A DNA stretch of 64,000 bases, from NCBI GenBank assembly GCA_016286055.1, contig JAEERW010000005.1, positions 1 to 64,000 of the forward strand, in the 5' to 3' direction. Within the stretch, counting starts at the first letter, position 1; the number at the start of each line of letters is the position of its first letter. The stretch comes from Bacteroidales bacterium. GTDB lineage: Bacteria > Bacteroidota > Bacteroidia > Bacteroidales > UBA3824. Shown here in pieces: positions 6,967 to 15,707 of this stretch. The notes beneath the pieces are model-generated. The model had not been told where the DNA came from. It saw only the letters and a program-made list of their open reading frames with translations, and did not search any database. A program made the translations under genes and the position numbers.

Positions 6967-8721
6967 TTAGAAATCGAGGTTGAGGTCTTTTTTGAAAACT
7001 TCGAGGTTAGGATTCTGCTGGTTCAGATAGTTGTATTTATCTGTGTCGGTGTAAATTACGGCAGAACCTTTGGTAGCATCGATTTTGGTTACCACATCAA
7101 TTTTTCCGTTGCGCAACTGCTTGCGGAGATAATTGATAAAGCCATCTTTCACCTCGTTGATAGCCTGCTCTTGAAGCGAGTTTTGAAGGCTCATCTCCAA
7201 CACGTAATTCTCTTTAATTTCGGGAATTCCCGACGAGAAAATTGCGTGCAGACGTGGCTTTTTGGTCTTGTAAATCTCAGCCAATTTTTTCCAAAGTTCG
7301 GTTATTTGCTCTTGCGTAAACGGCTGACATTCAGTAATAATCTCGCTTTGTGGTGCGGCTTGTTGCTGACTTTGCTGAGCAGGTGCGGCGGCTGCAACTG
7401 ATTTGTTTTGAAGATAATCTTTGATAGAAATCTGCGACGCCTTTCGCATTTCGGTAGCCGCCTGCTGTGCAGGAGAATTTTGCGATGGTTGCAACGGCTG
7501 TGCTGCGGGCATAGATGACTGAGTCTGAACAGGTTGCGGCTGTGTAACAGGTTGTGCCACGGGTTGAGCCACCGGCTGAGCAATGGTTTGTGCCATGGGT
7601 TGAGGTGCAACTGCCTGACCTGTAATCTTATTGCCAATATTGCACAACTGCATCAACATAAGTTCCACCAAAAGGCGTTTGCTCTTGCTTTCGCGATAGT
7701 CGAGGTCGCATTTGTTGGTGATATTCAATGCGGTATAGAGAAAAGGCAGTGAAACTTTTTCGGCTTGCTGCTTGTAGCGGTCGCGAATACCTGCGCCCAC
7801 TTCCAAAAGTTGCAGAGTAGATTGGTCGCGGCAAACCATAATATCACGTATATGCTGACTGAGTCCGCTTACAAAATGGTGAGCGTCAAAGCCTTTGCAA
7901 AGAATTTCGTTGAAAGTGAGCAACGAATTATTTACGTCGCCAGCCAAGAAATAATCTACAAGTTTAAAATAATATTCGTAATCAAGAACGTTAAGATTGT
8001 TGATAACATCTTGATATGTAAACTTTTTGCCCGAAAAACTAACAATTTGGTCGAAAAACGAAAGAGCATCGCGCATACCACCGTCGGCCTTTTGGGCAAT
8101 AACGTTGAGACCATCCAAATCGGCTTCCACACCTTCTTTAATGGCAAGATTTTGAAGGTGTCCCACAATATCCTCCACCTTCATTCTATTAAAGTCAAAT
8201 ATCTGACAGCGAGATAGAATGGTAGGCAGAATCTTGTGCTTTTCGGTGGTAGCAAGGATAAATTTGGCGTGTGCGGGCGGCTCTTCCAAGGTTTTAAGAA
8301 AAGCGTTGAAGGCAGCCGTAGAAAGCATGTGAACCTCGTCGACGATGTATATGCTGTAACGTCCAATTTGCGGTGGAATGCGCACTTTGTCAATTAGTTG
8401 GCGAATGTCGTCAACCGAGTTGTTAGATGCGGCGTCAAGTTCGTGAATATTGTACGAGCGGTTTTCGTTAAACGCACGGCACGACTCGCACTCGTTGCAC
8501 GCTTCGAGGTCGTCGGTAAGGTTCATACAGTTGATAGTCTTGGCAAAGATACGCGCACAAGTGGTTTTGCCCACACCACGCGGACCGCAAAACAGATATG
8601 CCTGCGCCAACTGATTGTTTTTTATAGCATTTTTGAGGGTAGCGGTAATGCTACCCTGCCCTACCACGGTGTCGAACGACGCCGGACGGTACTTCCTTGC
8701 CGAAACGATAAAATTTTCCAT
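6967..8721 (-). CDS. dnaX: DNA polymerase III subunit gamma/tau DnaX
   Basis: A 584-residue clamp-loader ATPase. It has Walker A GPRGVGKT (46-53), four zinc-binding cysteines (65, 75, 78, 81), Walker B IYIVDEVH (124-131) and the SRC sensor ILSRCQIFDF. After the collar domain there is a low-complexity linker of repeated AQPV/QP units (about 375-450), then a C-terminal tau-like domain. The repeat linker is encoded by near-identical 12-bp units and could vary in length by slippage. No frameshift signal was identified. It is first in an operon with recF; a TATATTTG promoter lies at 8747-8754. Confidence 0.96.
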   Translation of the reverse strand: MENFIVSARKYRPASFDTVVGQGSITATLKNAIKNNQLAQAYLFCGPRGVGKTTCARIFAKTINCMNLTDDLEACNECESCRAFNENRSYNIHELDAASNNSVDDIRQLIDKVRIPPQIGRYSIYIVDEVHMLSTAAFNAFLKTLEEPPAHAKFILATTEKHKILPTILSRCQIFDFNRMKVEDIVGHLQNLAIKEGVEADLDGLNVIAQKADGGMRDALSFFDQIVSFSGKKFTYQDVINNLNVLDYEYYFKLVDYFLAGDVNNSLLTFNEILCKGFDAHHFVSGLSQHIRDIMVCRDQSTLQLLEVGAGIRDRYKQQAEKVSLPFLYTALNITNKCDLDYRESKSKRLLVELMLMQLCNIGNKITGQAVAPQPMAQTIAQPVAQPVAQPVTQPQPVQTQSSMPAAQPLQPSQNSPAQQAATEMRKASQISIKDYLQNKSVAAAAPAQQSQQQAAPQSEIITECQPFTQEQITELWKKLAEIYKTKKPRLHAIFSSGIPEIKENYVLEMSLQNSLQEQAINEVKDGFINYLRKQLRNGKIDVVTKIDATKGSAVIYTDTDKYNYLNQQNPNLEVFKKDLNLDF

Positions 8722-8746
8722 AATTTATACTTGCATTTTCAAATCA

Positions 8747-8754
8747 CAAATATA
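8747..8754 (-). promoter_or_regulatory. -7 box upstream of dnaX
   Basis: The minus strand reads TATATTTG followed by TG, 25 bases before the dnaX ATG. No convincing -33 box was identified. Confidence 0.5.
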
Positions 8755-8815
8755 AGATTATTCGTGCGGAAAAAAAATTTTTAGAGCAATAAAATCAAAT
8801 TAGCAAAACTACAAC

Positions 8816-9496
8816 CTACAACTCAAACGTATACGCTATCGAAAATACGTGTTCTGCAATGTCGTTTTTGAGTTTGGTGCGCTTGGCGTTGGTGCGGTTA
8901 AAATGCTCTTCTAACTGATACTCAAAACCTAAGGCAGAACGTTTTGAGAGTTTTTTCTCCACACCGAATGTCCAACGGTCGCGGTCCACAAGTCCACGGG
9001 GAATATTGTAAAACCATTCATAACTAACATAAGGAGTGAGTTTTACAGGTTTAATTTTATATTGCGCCTGAAACCTTGTACGGAAATTTTGATCTTTGGT
9101 ATCCTCGTCGTAATCGTCGGTGTAGAGAGTGTATTTTAGACGGCAATCCAATTTTAAATTTCCAAAAGCGTATTTACCCTTGGCGGCAAGTCCGAGACGA
9201 CCTTGCCAAGCCGATTCGCCATCCTCCACCTCGTATTTTACACGATATTCGGCACCGAGAACAAGGTAATTAATTGGCGAATATTGAATAAAAGGCTTGA
9301 TACTGAAATCCTTAGAATTGGCGGCATTGCAGTAATTAGCCTCCACATCGGCACCTGTGGTGAGCACGGGCAAAATCTCTTTTTCGATAGAAAAAACTGG
9401 ATTTATTGTGTAACGGTGCTCGGTTTGCGCGTTCAGCGATGTGGCAAAAAATAATATCACTAATAAAAATGCTGTGTTTTTGATTGTTTGTTTCAT
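8816..9496 (-). CDS. DUF2490-like outer-membrane beta-barrel protein
   Basis: A 226-residue secreted protein with a Sec signal peptide (hydrophobic AFLLVILFF, cleavage after NAQ at about residue 24). Alternating-hydrophobicity strands follow (FIQYSPINYLVLGAEYRVKY, and TPYVSYEWFYN) and the C-terminus ends in aromatic FEL, the pattern of a small outer-membrane barrel. It resembles DUF2490. It is the last gene of the DUF4353-VTC-DUF4956 operon with an 8-bp gap, so it may be the outer-membrane exit or anchor for the product of that operon. Family likely; function unknown. Confidence 0.75.
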   Translation of the reverse strand: MKQTIKNTAFLLVILFFATSLNAQTEHRYTINPVFSIEKEILPVLTTGADVEANYCNAANSKDFSIKPFIQYSPINYLVLGAEYRVKYEVEDGESAWQGRLGLAAKGKYAFGNLKLDCRLKYTLYTDDYDEDTKDQNFRTRFQAQYKIKPVKLTPYVSYEWFYNIPRGLVDRDRWTFGVEKKLSKRSALGFEYQLEEHFNRTNAKRTKLKNDIAEHVFSIAYTFEL

Positions 9497-9504
9497 TATT
9501 ATAA

Positions 9505-10209
9505 TTATTTATCAGATTCAACAGATGTATTTTCAGTATCAACGGTTTTGGATTCAAGAAGAGCAGTTTTGTCGTAATATACTCGCAAAATGGCAATATC
9601 TTTAAGGAAATCGATACGCACAAAGTCGAAACGTTTGATTTTTAAACCAGTACGTTTCTCTAAATCAGCCATTAATACATCTTTATTTTCGGATTTAACG
9701 TTCTCAATTTTTTCGTAAATAATGTCGATATGACCCTCGCTTTTGATAAGGAATTTTTCTAAAAGAAAAACGCAAAATACAATGGCGGCATTGGTAAGCA
9801 CAAGTTCTGCCACGCTTACCTTCTTGTTAGCGAGAGCGTTAAGCACAGCAATGCCTATTACCACAAAGAGGTAAGTCATTTCGCGGATAGGAATCGGATC
9901 GGTGCGGTATTTTAGAATACCAAACACGGCAAAAAGTCCGAGTGCAAAACCAAGTTCCAATTTTACATCCTCTAACAAAAAGCACATCAAAAAGATAGCC
10001 GTTCCAAGAGCGTAATAAGTAAAAGTAAATTCGCGACGTCCGCCTTTGCCATAAATAAGGTTTATCAGCACAAAGAGAACGCCTGTATTGAATAGCAAAC
10101 GGAAAAATAGTTTTCCAAAATCGCGATAATCTATCAGACTAAGGTTATAAAACTTTATATCTTCTAAACTCACTACCTGAGTTGTGTCTTGTAAAATATC
10201 TAATATCAT
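9505..10209 (-). CDS. DUF4956 integral membrane protein
   Basis: A 234-residue inner-membrane protein with about four membrane segments in residues 30-150 (LLFNTGVLFVLINLIYG, YYALGTAIFLMCFLL, FALGLFAVFGIL, YLFVVIGIAVLNAL) and a soluble C-terminal domain. The segment FGILKYRTDPIPIREMTYLF is the DUF4956 hallmark. Genes of this family commonly sit beside VTC polyphosphate-polymerase-like genes and CotH or DUF4353 surface proteins, as here. Role unknown; possibly a membrane partner of the VTC protein. Confidence 0.85.
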   Translation of the reverse strand: MILDILQDTTQVVSLEDIKFYNLSLIDYRDFGKLFFRLLFNTGVLFVLINLIYGKGGRREFTFTYYALGTAIFLMCFLLEDVKLELGFALGLFAVFGILKYRTDPIPIREMTYLFVVIGIAVLNALANKKVSVAELVLTNAAIVFCVFLLEKFLIKSEGHIDIIYEKIENVKSENKDVLMADLEKRTGLKIKRFDFVRIDFLKDIAILRVYYDKTALLESKTVDTENTSVESDK

Positions 10210-10248
10210 TTTATTATTAATTACAAATTTTGAATTGTGAATTTTGAA

Positions 10249-11001
10249 TTAAAGTGCATTATCAAGTCGTTTTTGCAGCATACGTATTTTCATACGAAAC
10301 AGATTGGTTTTCAGATTGTTCTGACCATTTAGCACCCGTCCCATACAATATTTTGAAAAACCCGATTGACGAACGCCATATTTATAAAGTGTCTTGTGAA
10401 GCGGTGAATGTGGTGCACCCGCCTCGTGTTTAAGTTCCACAATGGCAAAATGGTCGGTTTCGTGACCGCAATTATCATCTTGGAAACCTAACTCACAGTC
10501 GATAGTGCAACGTTCGGTCAAGTCTTTTTTAACCAATGTGATACGATGAAAATGGTTTTCGATTACAGGACTCAAATCTATGGGATTGCAAGGGATATGC
10601 TGTTCGAGAAAAGCGTATTCTTCGGGCAGAATCACATCCAAAGATGACTGAGTTTCAATGCGTTTCTTCTTGGTTTTGCCCTTGTTGGTCTTATGCTTAA
10701 CTTCGAGATATGCCACGCCGGTATCCACATACATACGTTTGCGAACCTTGTAGCGGTCGAGTTTGCCATTGTGATGCCACGTGTAGAATAGGTTTTGAGG
10801 AGTGTCGAAATACACAGTGCGATATTCCAAATAGCGTAACCCATTGATTTGCACAATATAATAATCGTTGGTGATTTCGGGCAAGATATTATTCCATAGC
10901 ACTTCGCTACGGAGTGGAAACTTGGTGTCCACTCTGTTCATAAAGTTTGCCTTGCCGATGTCAGCGAGACCTACCGCCTTAAACCTATCCAAAACCTCCA
11001 T
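10249..11001 (-). CDS. VTC-domain protein (polyphosphate polymerase-like, triphosphate tunnel fold)
   Basis: A 250-residue soluble protein with the basic and acidic tunnel residues of VTC domains: NRVDTKFPL near the start, EYRTVYFDTP, DRYKVRKRMY, LEVKHKTNKGKTKKKR, and a late CELGFQ/FAIVELKHE pair. Yeast VTC4 makes polyphosphate from ATP; in bacteria the products of VTC genes next to DUF4956 are not well defined. It starts 2 bp after the stop of the upstream DUF4353 gene, implying coupling. Fold call strong; reaction inferred. Confidence 0.88.
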   Translation of the reverse strand: MEVLDRFKAVGLADIGKANFMNRVDTKFPLRSEVLWNNILPEITNDYYIVQINGLRYLEYRTVYFDTPQNLFYTWHHNGKLDRYKVRKRMYVDTGVAYLEVKHKTNKGKTKKKRIETQSSLDVILPEEYAFLEQHIPCNPIDLSPVIENHFHRITLVKKDLTERCTIDCELGFQDDNCGHETDHFAIVELKHEAGAPHSPLHKTLYKYGVRQSGFSKYCMGRVLNGQNNLKTNLFRMKIRMLQKRLDNAL

Positions 11002-11003
11002 CT

Positions 11004-12761
11004 TTATAATCTACGACCTCCGTTACCGTCTGACATTGTGGCAGTTACCTCGGTTTTAGTGCCACCTGAAACCAATGTGGGCGGAAAATAAAATCCCGTA
11101 TCCTGAATGTAGGGATCGCCTTTAATTGAGCCACCTACAACAAAGTTATATTGCTGATTTTCAACAAGTTTGTCGCTAATAAAAATAGCCGCATCAAAAT
11201 TTGACGGATTAGCCAATGCCACAATATCATCTACCGCCAAAGACGAACCGCCTGTCAATTGTTGCGAATAAACCATTGGCAATGAGGTAGATGAAGGAAT
11301 ACTTTCTGAAAACATATCCTTAGAACCCATAGCAAACACAGTTCCGCCCGTAACGGTAAACGCAAATCCACGGTCGCCACAGTCGATAGGCGAATTGCCT
11401 CCACCCGACTGACTTACAATCACTATGCCGCCGCTCACCTCGATATTGCCGTTAGAATCTATGCCATCGCCAAAAGAGCGAACCAACAGAAATCCACCTG
11501 AAACCTTAACCGAAGGATTTGTGTTAGAGGCATTTATGCCGTCGTCTTGTGACACTATCATAGTTTCGCCACCTGCAAAAGTAATATTTGTAGCCTCAAT
11601 ACCTTCCCAATTAGAATTAATTGATAATGAGCCGCTTTCAATAGTAAAATCTTGTTCGGCAGATATGCCGTGACGTTCCGACACAATAGAAATTTTGGCA
11701 TTGTTGAATATAATATTTCCATCGGCGTTAAACCCTTTGCCATAGACATTTAGGTTGAAATCGCCACCCAAAATCTTCAAATCTCTACCGCAGGTGATAC
11801 CGTGCATTCCCGCCAACTTGTTAGAGGTTTCTTCAAACATACCAGGATTCCAAGGATTGAAACCTTGTTTAGCAGTGGCATTCCGCTTAGTAACTATCTT
11901 AAAAGTGCCGTCTGAAATGGTGATGTCGGTTTCGGCCTTTATAGCATCGTTTTTGGCAGTGTCGGATAAAGCCGCGTTAGAAAGGCAAGTGAGATTAAAC
12001 ACGCCGCCATCGATTTTAACAAAACCGCTACCCTCGTCGGTAGATTTTAGCGCATCGCCAAAGGTGTTGGCAGTGATATTGCCGCCGTGAACAATTACAA
12101 AATCCTTGCCCACAATGCCGTCTACAATGCTATTGACTATAATGTTTCCGCTTTTGATAATTAAACCGTCTTTTGATTTAATGGCGTCGGTAGATTTTGC
12201 GTTAACGGTAAGAGTGCCAGATTGTGCCGATGCGCCTGCAATTGCAAGGTTCTCTTTACTAAAAAGCGCACCCTCTTTGTCGTTGTCTACTCCATCGGTA
12301 AGGGTGTTGGTAGTGCCGTCGTTGATAATCAAAACCGTTTTAAAACAGTTCTTTACATAAATTGGAGCGTTGTCGGTTGAGGTAATATTCACACCGTTGA
12401 GCACAAGTTTTACAAGCGCATCCTCTGGGGCATCTACCTTAATGTGACCATCGCTCAAAGTACCGTCAACCAAATATGTTCCCGCCGCCTTGATGGTAGC
12501 GTCAGAACCCGAAACTGCAACATTAGTATCACAGTTTTCGGTAGTAATTGCGTTGGTTTTCAGATGAATAAACATTGCCCCATCGGAAGAAAATTCGTAA
12601 TCAGAATTTTTTTCGTCGATAGGTTTGACGATTTTCTCATCATTGGGTTCATCATTTCCCGACTCAGACACAAGCAAATCGTCCTTCTCCCAAATTTTTT
12701 TGCATCCCGCCGTTAGCACTACAAGGCACAGCACAGGAATCACCATTCTTTTAAAATTCAT
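11004..12761 (-). CDS. DUF4353 carbohydrate-binding-type surface lipoprotein
   Basis: A 585-residue lipoprotein: signal peptide with lipobox LTAGC (Cys 20), then a region of repeated strands with Gly/Asp/Asn-rich turns (SKDGLIIKSGNIIVNS, DGINASN, DGIDSNGNIEVSGG) typical of right-handed beta-helices of the Cthe_2159/DUF4353 family, which bind acidic polysaccharide and calcium. First gene of a four-gene operon with VTC, DUF4956 and DUF2490. A TACTTTTG promoter box lies at 12800-12807. It probably acts at the cell surface; the ligand is unknown. Confidence 0.85.
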   Translation of the reverse strand: MNFKRMVIPVLCLVVLTAGCKKIWEKDDLLVSESGNDEPNDEKIVKPIDEKNSDYEFSSDGAMFIHLKTNAITTENCDTNVAVSGSDATIKAAGTYLVDGTLSDGHIKVDAPEDALVKLVLNGVNITSTDNAPIYVKNCFKTVLIINDGTTNTLTDGVDNDKEGALFSKENLAIAGASAQSGTLTVNAKSTDAIKSKDGLIIKSGNIIVNSIVDGIVGKDFVIVHGGNITANTFGDALKSTDEGSGFVKIDGGVFNLTCLSNAALSDTAKNDAIKAETDITISDGTFKIVTKRNATAKQGFNPWNPGMFEETSNKLAGMHGITCGRDLKILGGDFNLNVYGKGFNADGNIIFNNAKISIVSERHGISAEQDFTIESGSLSINSNWEGIEATNITFAGGETMIVSQDDGINASNTNPSVKVSGGFLLVRSFGDGIDSNGNIEVSGGIVIVSQSGGGNSPIDCGDRGFAFTVTGGTVFAMGSKDMFSESIPSSTSLPMVYSQQLTGGSSLAVDDIVALANPSNFDAAIFISDKLVENQQYNFVVGGSIKGDPYIQDTGFYFPPTLVSGGTKTEVTATMSDGNGGRRL

Positions 12762-12799
12762 ACATTTATCTTTTTATAGATTAGAGTATTATTACGCTA

Positions 12800-12807
12800 C
12801 AAAAGTA
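12800..12807 (-). promoter_or_regulatory. -7 box of the DUF4353-VTC operon
   Basis: Minus strand TACTTTTG followed by TAGCG, 39 bases before the start of the lipoprotein gene, in an AT-rich divergent intergenic region. The -33 box is unclear. Confidence 0.5.
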
Positions 12808-12908
12808 AAACATTGATTTAAAAAAACCTATTAAAATTTTTTAATTATCAAACTAAATATTTAATAATTATTAAACGGTGTGGTTAAACGATTTAGCACA
12901 ACAGTTGC

Positions 12909-12916
12909 TAAATTTG
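12909..12916 (+). promoter_or_regulatory. -7 box upstream of the 86-residue protein
   Basis: TAAATTTG ends 12 bases before the ATG at 12929, giving a very short leader. Confidence 0.45.
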
Positions 12917-12928
12917 TAAAAAAAAATA

Positions 12929-13189
12929 ATGATTACAAAAGAGAGCATCGAAACCGCGTATAGTTTTATCCATCAGAAACTTCGCATTTACAAATACTCT
13001 ACACTTGATTGGCAAAAAGACGACATCGAATATGCCATTGATTCGTTTGTGGAAACTATGAATCCCGACCTCTATGCCATACTCTCAAACGGCAATACCG
13101 GCTATCTCCGCGACCATAAGCGTTTTCTCAACGATATGACCGAGGCAGCGGAAAAATTAGAAAATATGCTCTTTAATGTAACTAATTGA
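12929..13189 (+). CDS. Small conserved-looking hypothetical protein
   Basis: An 86-residue soluble protein, no signal peptide, mostly helical by composition, with an LDWQKDDIEYAIDSFV stretch and a C-terminal helix TEAAEKLENML. It has its own promoter box and an ATG preceded by an A-rich leader. Its last 33 bp overlap the 3' end of the convergent flippase gene. No family recognised. The divergent promoter and codon use make it a likely real gene. Confidence 0.65.
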   Translation: MITKESIETAYSFIHQKLRIYKYSTLDWQKDDIEYAIDSFVETMNPDLYAILSNGNTGYLRDHKRFLNDMTEAAEKLENMLFNVTN

Positions 13190-14608
13190 TTCTCTAAGCA
13201 TTACCGAACGACATAAATATAGCGAGAGAATATAAAGCAATGCCGTGATAGTAATTTTAGCAACTATTACAAGATAAACATTTGACATAAAGGATGTTAT
13301 CCACAACGCCACAGCGATAGAACCTGTCGTTGCCATCAAATATGGCGCTATATTTTTGAAAACTTGAAATGTAGAAATTTTGATATAACGATTTGTAACA
13401 AAGTGAATTACCTCCAAAAACAAAAGATTTACCGAAACATATCCAACGGCAATCCATACAAGCCCGTGGCGGAGAGTGAAAATCAATGTCAAAATCTGCG
13501 CTACGCATCTAAAAATAGTTATCCACATTAGCGCACCTGATTGTCCACACGAGAGCAACTGCTTGTTGTACAAATGATAAGTGGAATAAAACGCTGCCCA
13601 AATGCACAAAATTTGCAAAACAGCCACCGAAGGAATCCACTTATCGCCTATCACTAAGGGAATTAACTCAGGCGAAACAAATCCGAAACCCAACATACAC
13701 GGAAACGAGACAAACACACAAAACCGCATCAACTTATTGAAAACCAAAGTTTTTTCATCATCAGCCGCTTTAACCAAAACAGGCTGAGCCACACCCTCCA
13801 AAGCATTAGAGATTGTCTGCTGACCCAATGTTGTCCACTTGGCACCCTGAGCATAAATTCCCACTTGATATTTGTTGTAAGATTTACCAATGATAAATGT
13901 GAAAAGATTGTCGCCAATTGATGTGAAAATATTGGAAATCAAAAGTTTAATACTAAACGGCAACATTTCCAAAACTGGTTTGAAAGTAAACTTAAAACTC
14001 GGCCGCCATCCACTGTAAAACCACATACATATCATATTTACAGTAACATAGCAAACACTCTGCGCGGCAATGCCCCAATATGCAAAACCGTTGTAAGCCA
14101 AGGTTACGCCGAGAGTTCCCGAAACTATCACTGCTATAAACGAAGATTTGGCTAAACATTTGTTTTTTAGTTCCTTAGTAAGCATTCCGCTCGGCACTAT
14201 ACTAATACTTGCCGCCAAAACTCCAAGAAACTGAAACCGTCCCAATGCGGTAAGATTCGGCTCGTTGAGAAAGTTGGAAAACAGCGGCATTATAAAAAAG
14301 AAAATAAGGTACAGCGACAAACCCACAAGGAAACTTGTCCAAAAAACCGAGTTGTAATCATCGTAAGTTACATTTTTTCGGTTGATTAGCGCCACACGGA
14401 AACCGCCTTCCTGAATCAAATACGACAGTGCGATAAACACGGCGAGAAGGTTTGCCATTCCGTAATCGTCTTCGCTGAGGATTCGGGCAAGAAAAACGCC
14501 GAACATCAGATTCAAAACCTGCTGTGTAACACTGCCCAAACCGCTCCAAAACAGTCCGTCGGCGGCTTTCTTTTTCAAGTTTTCGGGTTTCGGGGTTGTG
14601 TCAGGCAT
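13157..14608 (-). CDS. MOP-superfamily lipopolysaccharide/oligosaccharide flippase (Wzx-like)
   Basis: A 483-residue integral membrane protein with about 12-14 helices. The opening KKKAADGLFWSGLGS, the LARILSEDDYGMANL motif and IGKSYNKYQVGIYAQGAK are typical of the WzxC/polysaccharide-synthesis branch of MOP exporters, which flip lipid-linked sugars across the inner membrane. ATG 14608 (MPDTTPK) is chosen because the frame further upstream runs through the TATCTTTG promoter box (14624-14631). No glycosyltransferase cluster is adjacent, so the substrate is unknown. Confidence 0.88.
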   Translation of the reverse strand: MPDTTPKPENLKKKAADGLFWSGLGSVTQQVLNLMFGVFLARILSEDDYGMANLLAVFIALSYLIQEGGFRVALINRKNVTYDDYNSVFWTSFLVGLSLYLIFFFIMPLFSNFLNEPNLTALGRFQFLGVLAASISIVPSGMLTKELKNKCLAKSSFIAVIVSGTLGVTLAYNGFAYWGIAAQSVCYVTVNMICMWFYSGWRPSFKFTFKPVLEMLPFSIKLLISNIFTSIGDNLFTFIIGKSYNKYQVGIYAQGAKWTTLGQQTISNALEGVAQPVLVKAADDEKTLVFNKLMRFCVFVSFPCMLGFGFVSPELIPLVIGDKWIPSVAVLQILCIWAAFYSTYHLYNKQLLSCGQSGALMWITIFRCVAQILTLIFTLRHGLVWIAVGYVSVNLLFLEVIHFVTNRYIKISTFQVFKNIAPYLMATTGSIAVALWITSFMSNVYLVIVAKITITALLYILSLYLCRSVMLRESISYIKEHIF

Positions 14609-14623
14609 ATTCAAAATTTTTTG

Positions 14624-14650
14624 CAAAGATAACAAAAATCACTACCTTTG
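14624..14650. promoter_or_regulatory. Back-to-back promoter boxes between flippase and lipoprotein genes
   Basis: TATCTTTG on the minus strand (14624-14631) and TACCTTTG on the plus strand (14643-14650) lie 11 bases apart, driving the two divergent genes. Confidence 0.6.
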
Positions 14651-14669
14651 CGAGCGAAATCTAACAAAA

Positions 14670-15182
14670 ATGGAAATGAAACCACACTTTATTATTATAT
14701 GTGCAATAGCAGCGCTACTGATTTCAGGATGCGCTAAACCACAACCTAAACAGTTCAACTGCAACAAGATAAATCTCTCATTCACAGGCTACGAAGATAT
14801 GCAGATAACATCCAACGATGAAGAAGTATTCAACTGCTTCAACGAGCGTCTCGGCGTTGCCATACACCTCACCGACAGCGAAGGCATCGAAAACACGGAC
14901 AGCCTTATGCAAACGGTTTACCGCCAAAAAACTCAGAACTTAGCGTTAGACAGCCAAACAAAAATCAGCGACAGCAACCGCAAAGAATTTGATAATCAAA
15001 CACTTGCAGGCTTTTCTATTTCAGGCAACGGCAACAACCGAGGCATCAATTGGCTATTTGTTACAGCACACGCAAAAAAAGCCCCATTAGTATACTTTAT
15101 TGTAATATCATACACCGACGACGTAGACACACAAGAAACCGATATGGTACTCAACTCGCTACAATGCAGCGCCGAAGAATAA
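14670..15182 (+). CDS. Hypothetical lipoprotein
   Basis: A 170-residue protein with a signal peptide and lipobox LISGC (Cys about 19), then a soluble domain of mixed strands (INLSFTGYEDMQITSND, LGVAIHLTDSEG, NWLFVTAHAKKAPLVYFIVISY). ATG 14670 is chosen because the promoter box ends at 14650. It is followed 6 bp later by a GtrA gene in the same direction. No family recognised; presumably anchored in the inner or outer membrane facing the periplasm. Confidence 0.7.
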   Translation: MEMKPHFIIICAIAALLISGCAKPQPKQFNCNKINLSFTGYEDMQITSNDEEVFNCFNERLGVAIHLTDSEGIENTDSLMQTVYRQKTQNLALDSQTKISDSNRKEFDNQTLAGFSISGNGNNRGINWLFVTAHAKKAPLVYFIVISYTDDVDTQETDMVLNSLQCSAEE

Positions 15183-15188
15183 CTTAAA

Positions 15189-15644
15189 ATGGAGACACTT
15201 AGAGAGATAATTGCAAATCACGACCTTAAAACGCTGTTTCAAAAATACCGTCAAGTGGTATTCTACGTTATTTTCGGCTGTGTAAGCACGTTGGTAAACA
15301 TTATAGCGTTTTGGATAATCAACTCCGTTTTTGGCGTTAACTACAAGTTAGCCAACGTGTTGAGTTGGATTATTGCCGTTATGTGCGCCTACATCACCAA
15401 CAAGATTTGGGTGTTTGAAAGTCGCGGCAAAACTGGCAAAGAAAACGTATTTGAGGCTTCTAAATTCTTCTTTTTCAGACTAATAACCCTCGGTGTGGAT
15501 ATGCTATGTATGTACACATTTATCGAAAAACTTGGAATTTTAGAAATTGTGTCAAAAATAATCACAAACGCCATTGTGGTGGTGGCTAACTATCTGTTTA
15601 GCAAACTGATAATTTTTAGGAAAAAGAAAATAGAACAGGAATAA
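15189..15644 (+). CDS. GtrA family membrane protein
   Basis: A 151-residue protein with four membrane helices (VVFYVIFGCVSTLVNIIAFWII, LANVLSWIIAVMCAYITNK, a helix around LITLGVDMLCMYTF, and IITNAIVVVANYLFSK). The motifs FGCVSTLVN and ITNKIWVF...NYLFSKLIIFRKK are classic GtrA. GtrA proteins are implicated in moving undecaprenyl-linked sugars. It lies 6 bp after the lipoprotein gene and ends near a hairpin at 15663-15686. Confidence 0.88.
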   Translation: METLREIIANHDLKTLFQKYRQVVFYVIFGCVSTLVNIIAFWIINSVFGVNYKLANVLSWIIAVMCAYITNKIWVFESRGKTGKENVFEASKFFFFRLITLGVDMLCMYTFIEKLGILEIVSKIITNAIVVVANYLFSKLIIFRKKKIEQE

Positions 15645-15662
15645 AACTTACCATATAAAAAA

Positions 15663-15686
15663 AGAGACGCGCCGTGGCACGTCTCT
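15663..15686. terminator. Palindromic hairpin between convergent gtrA-like and slyD genes
   Basis: AGAGACGCGCC and GGCACGTCTCT form an 11-bp stem with one G-T wobble and a 2-base gap. The A-run before it supplies a T-run for the minus strand (slyD), and the convergent position suits a bidirectional terminator. Confidence 0.55.
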
Positions 15687-15707
15687 ACAATATGGTGCGA
15701 TAAAAAA

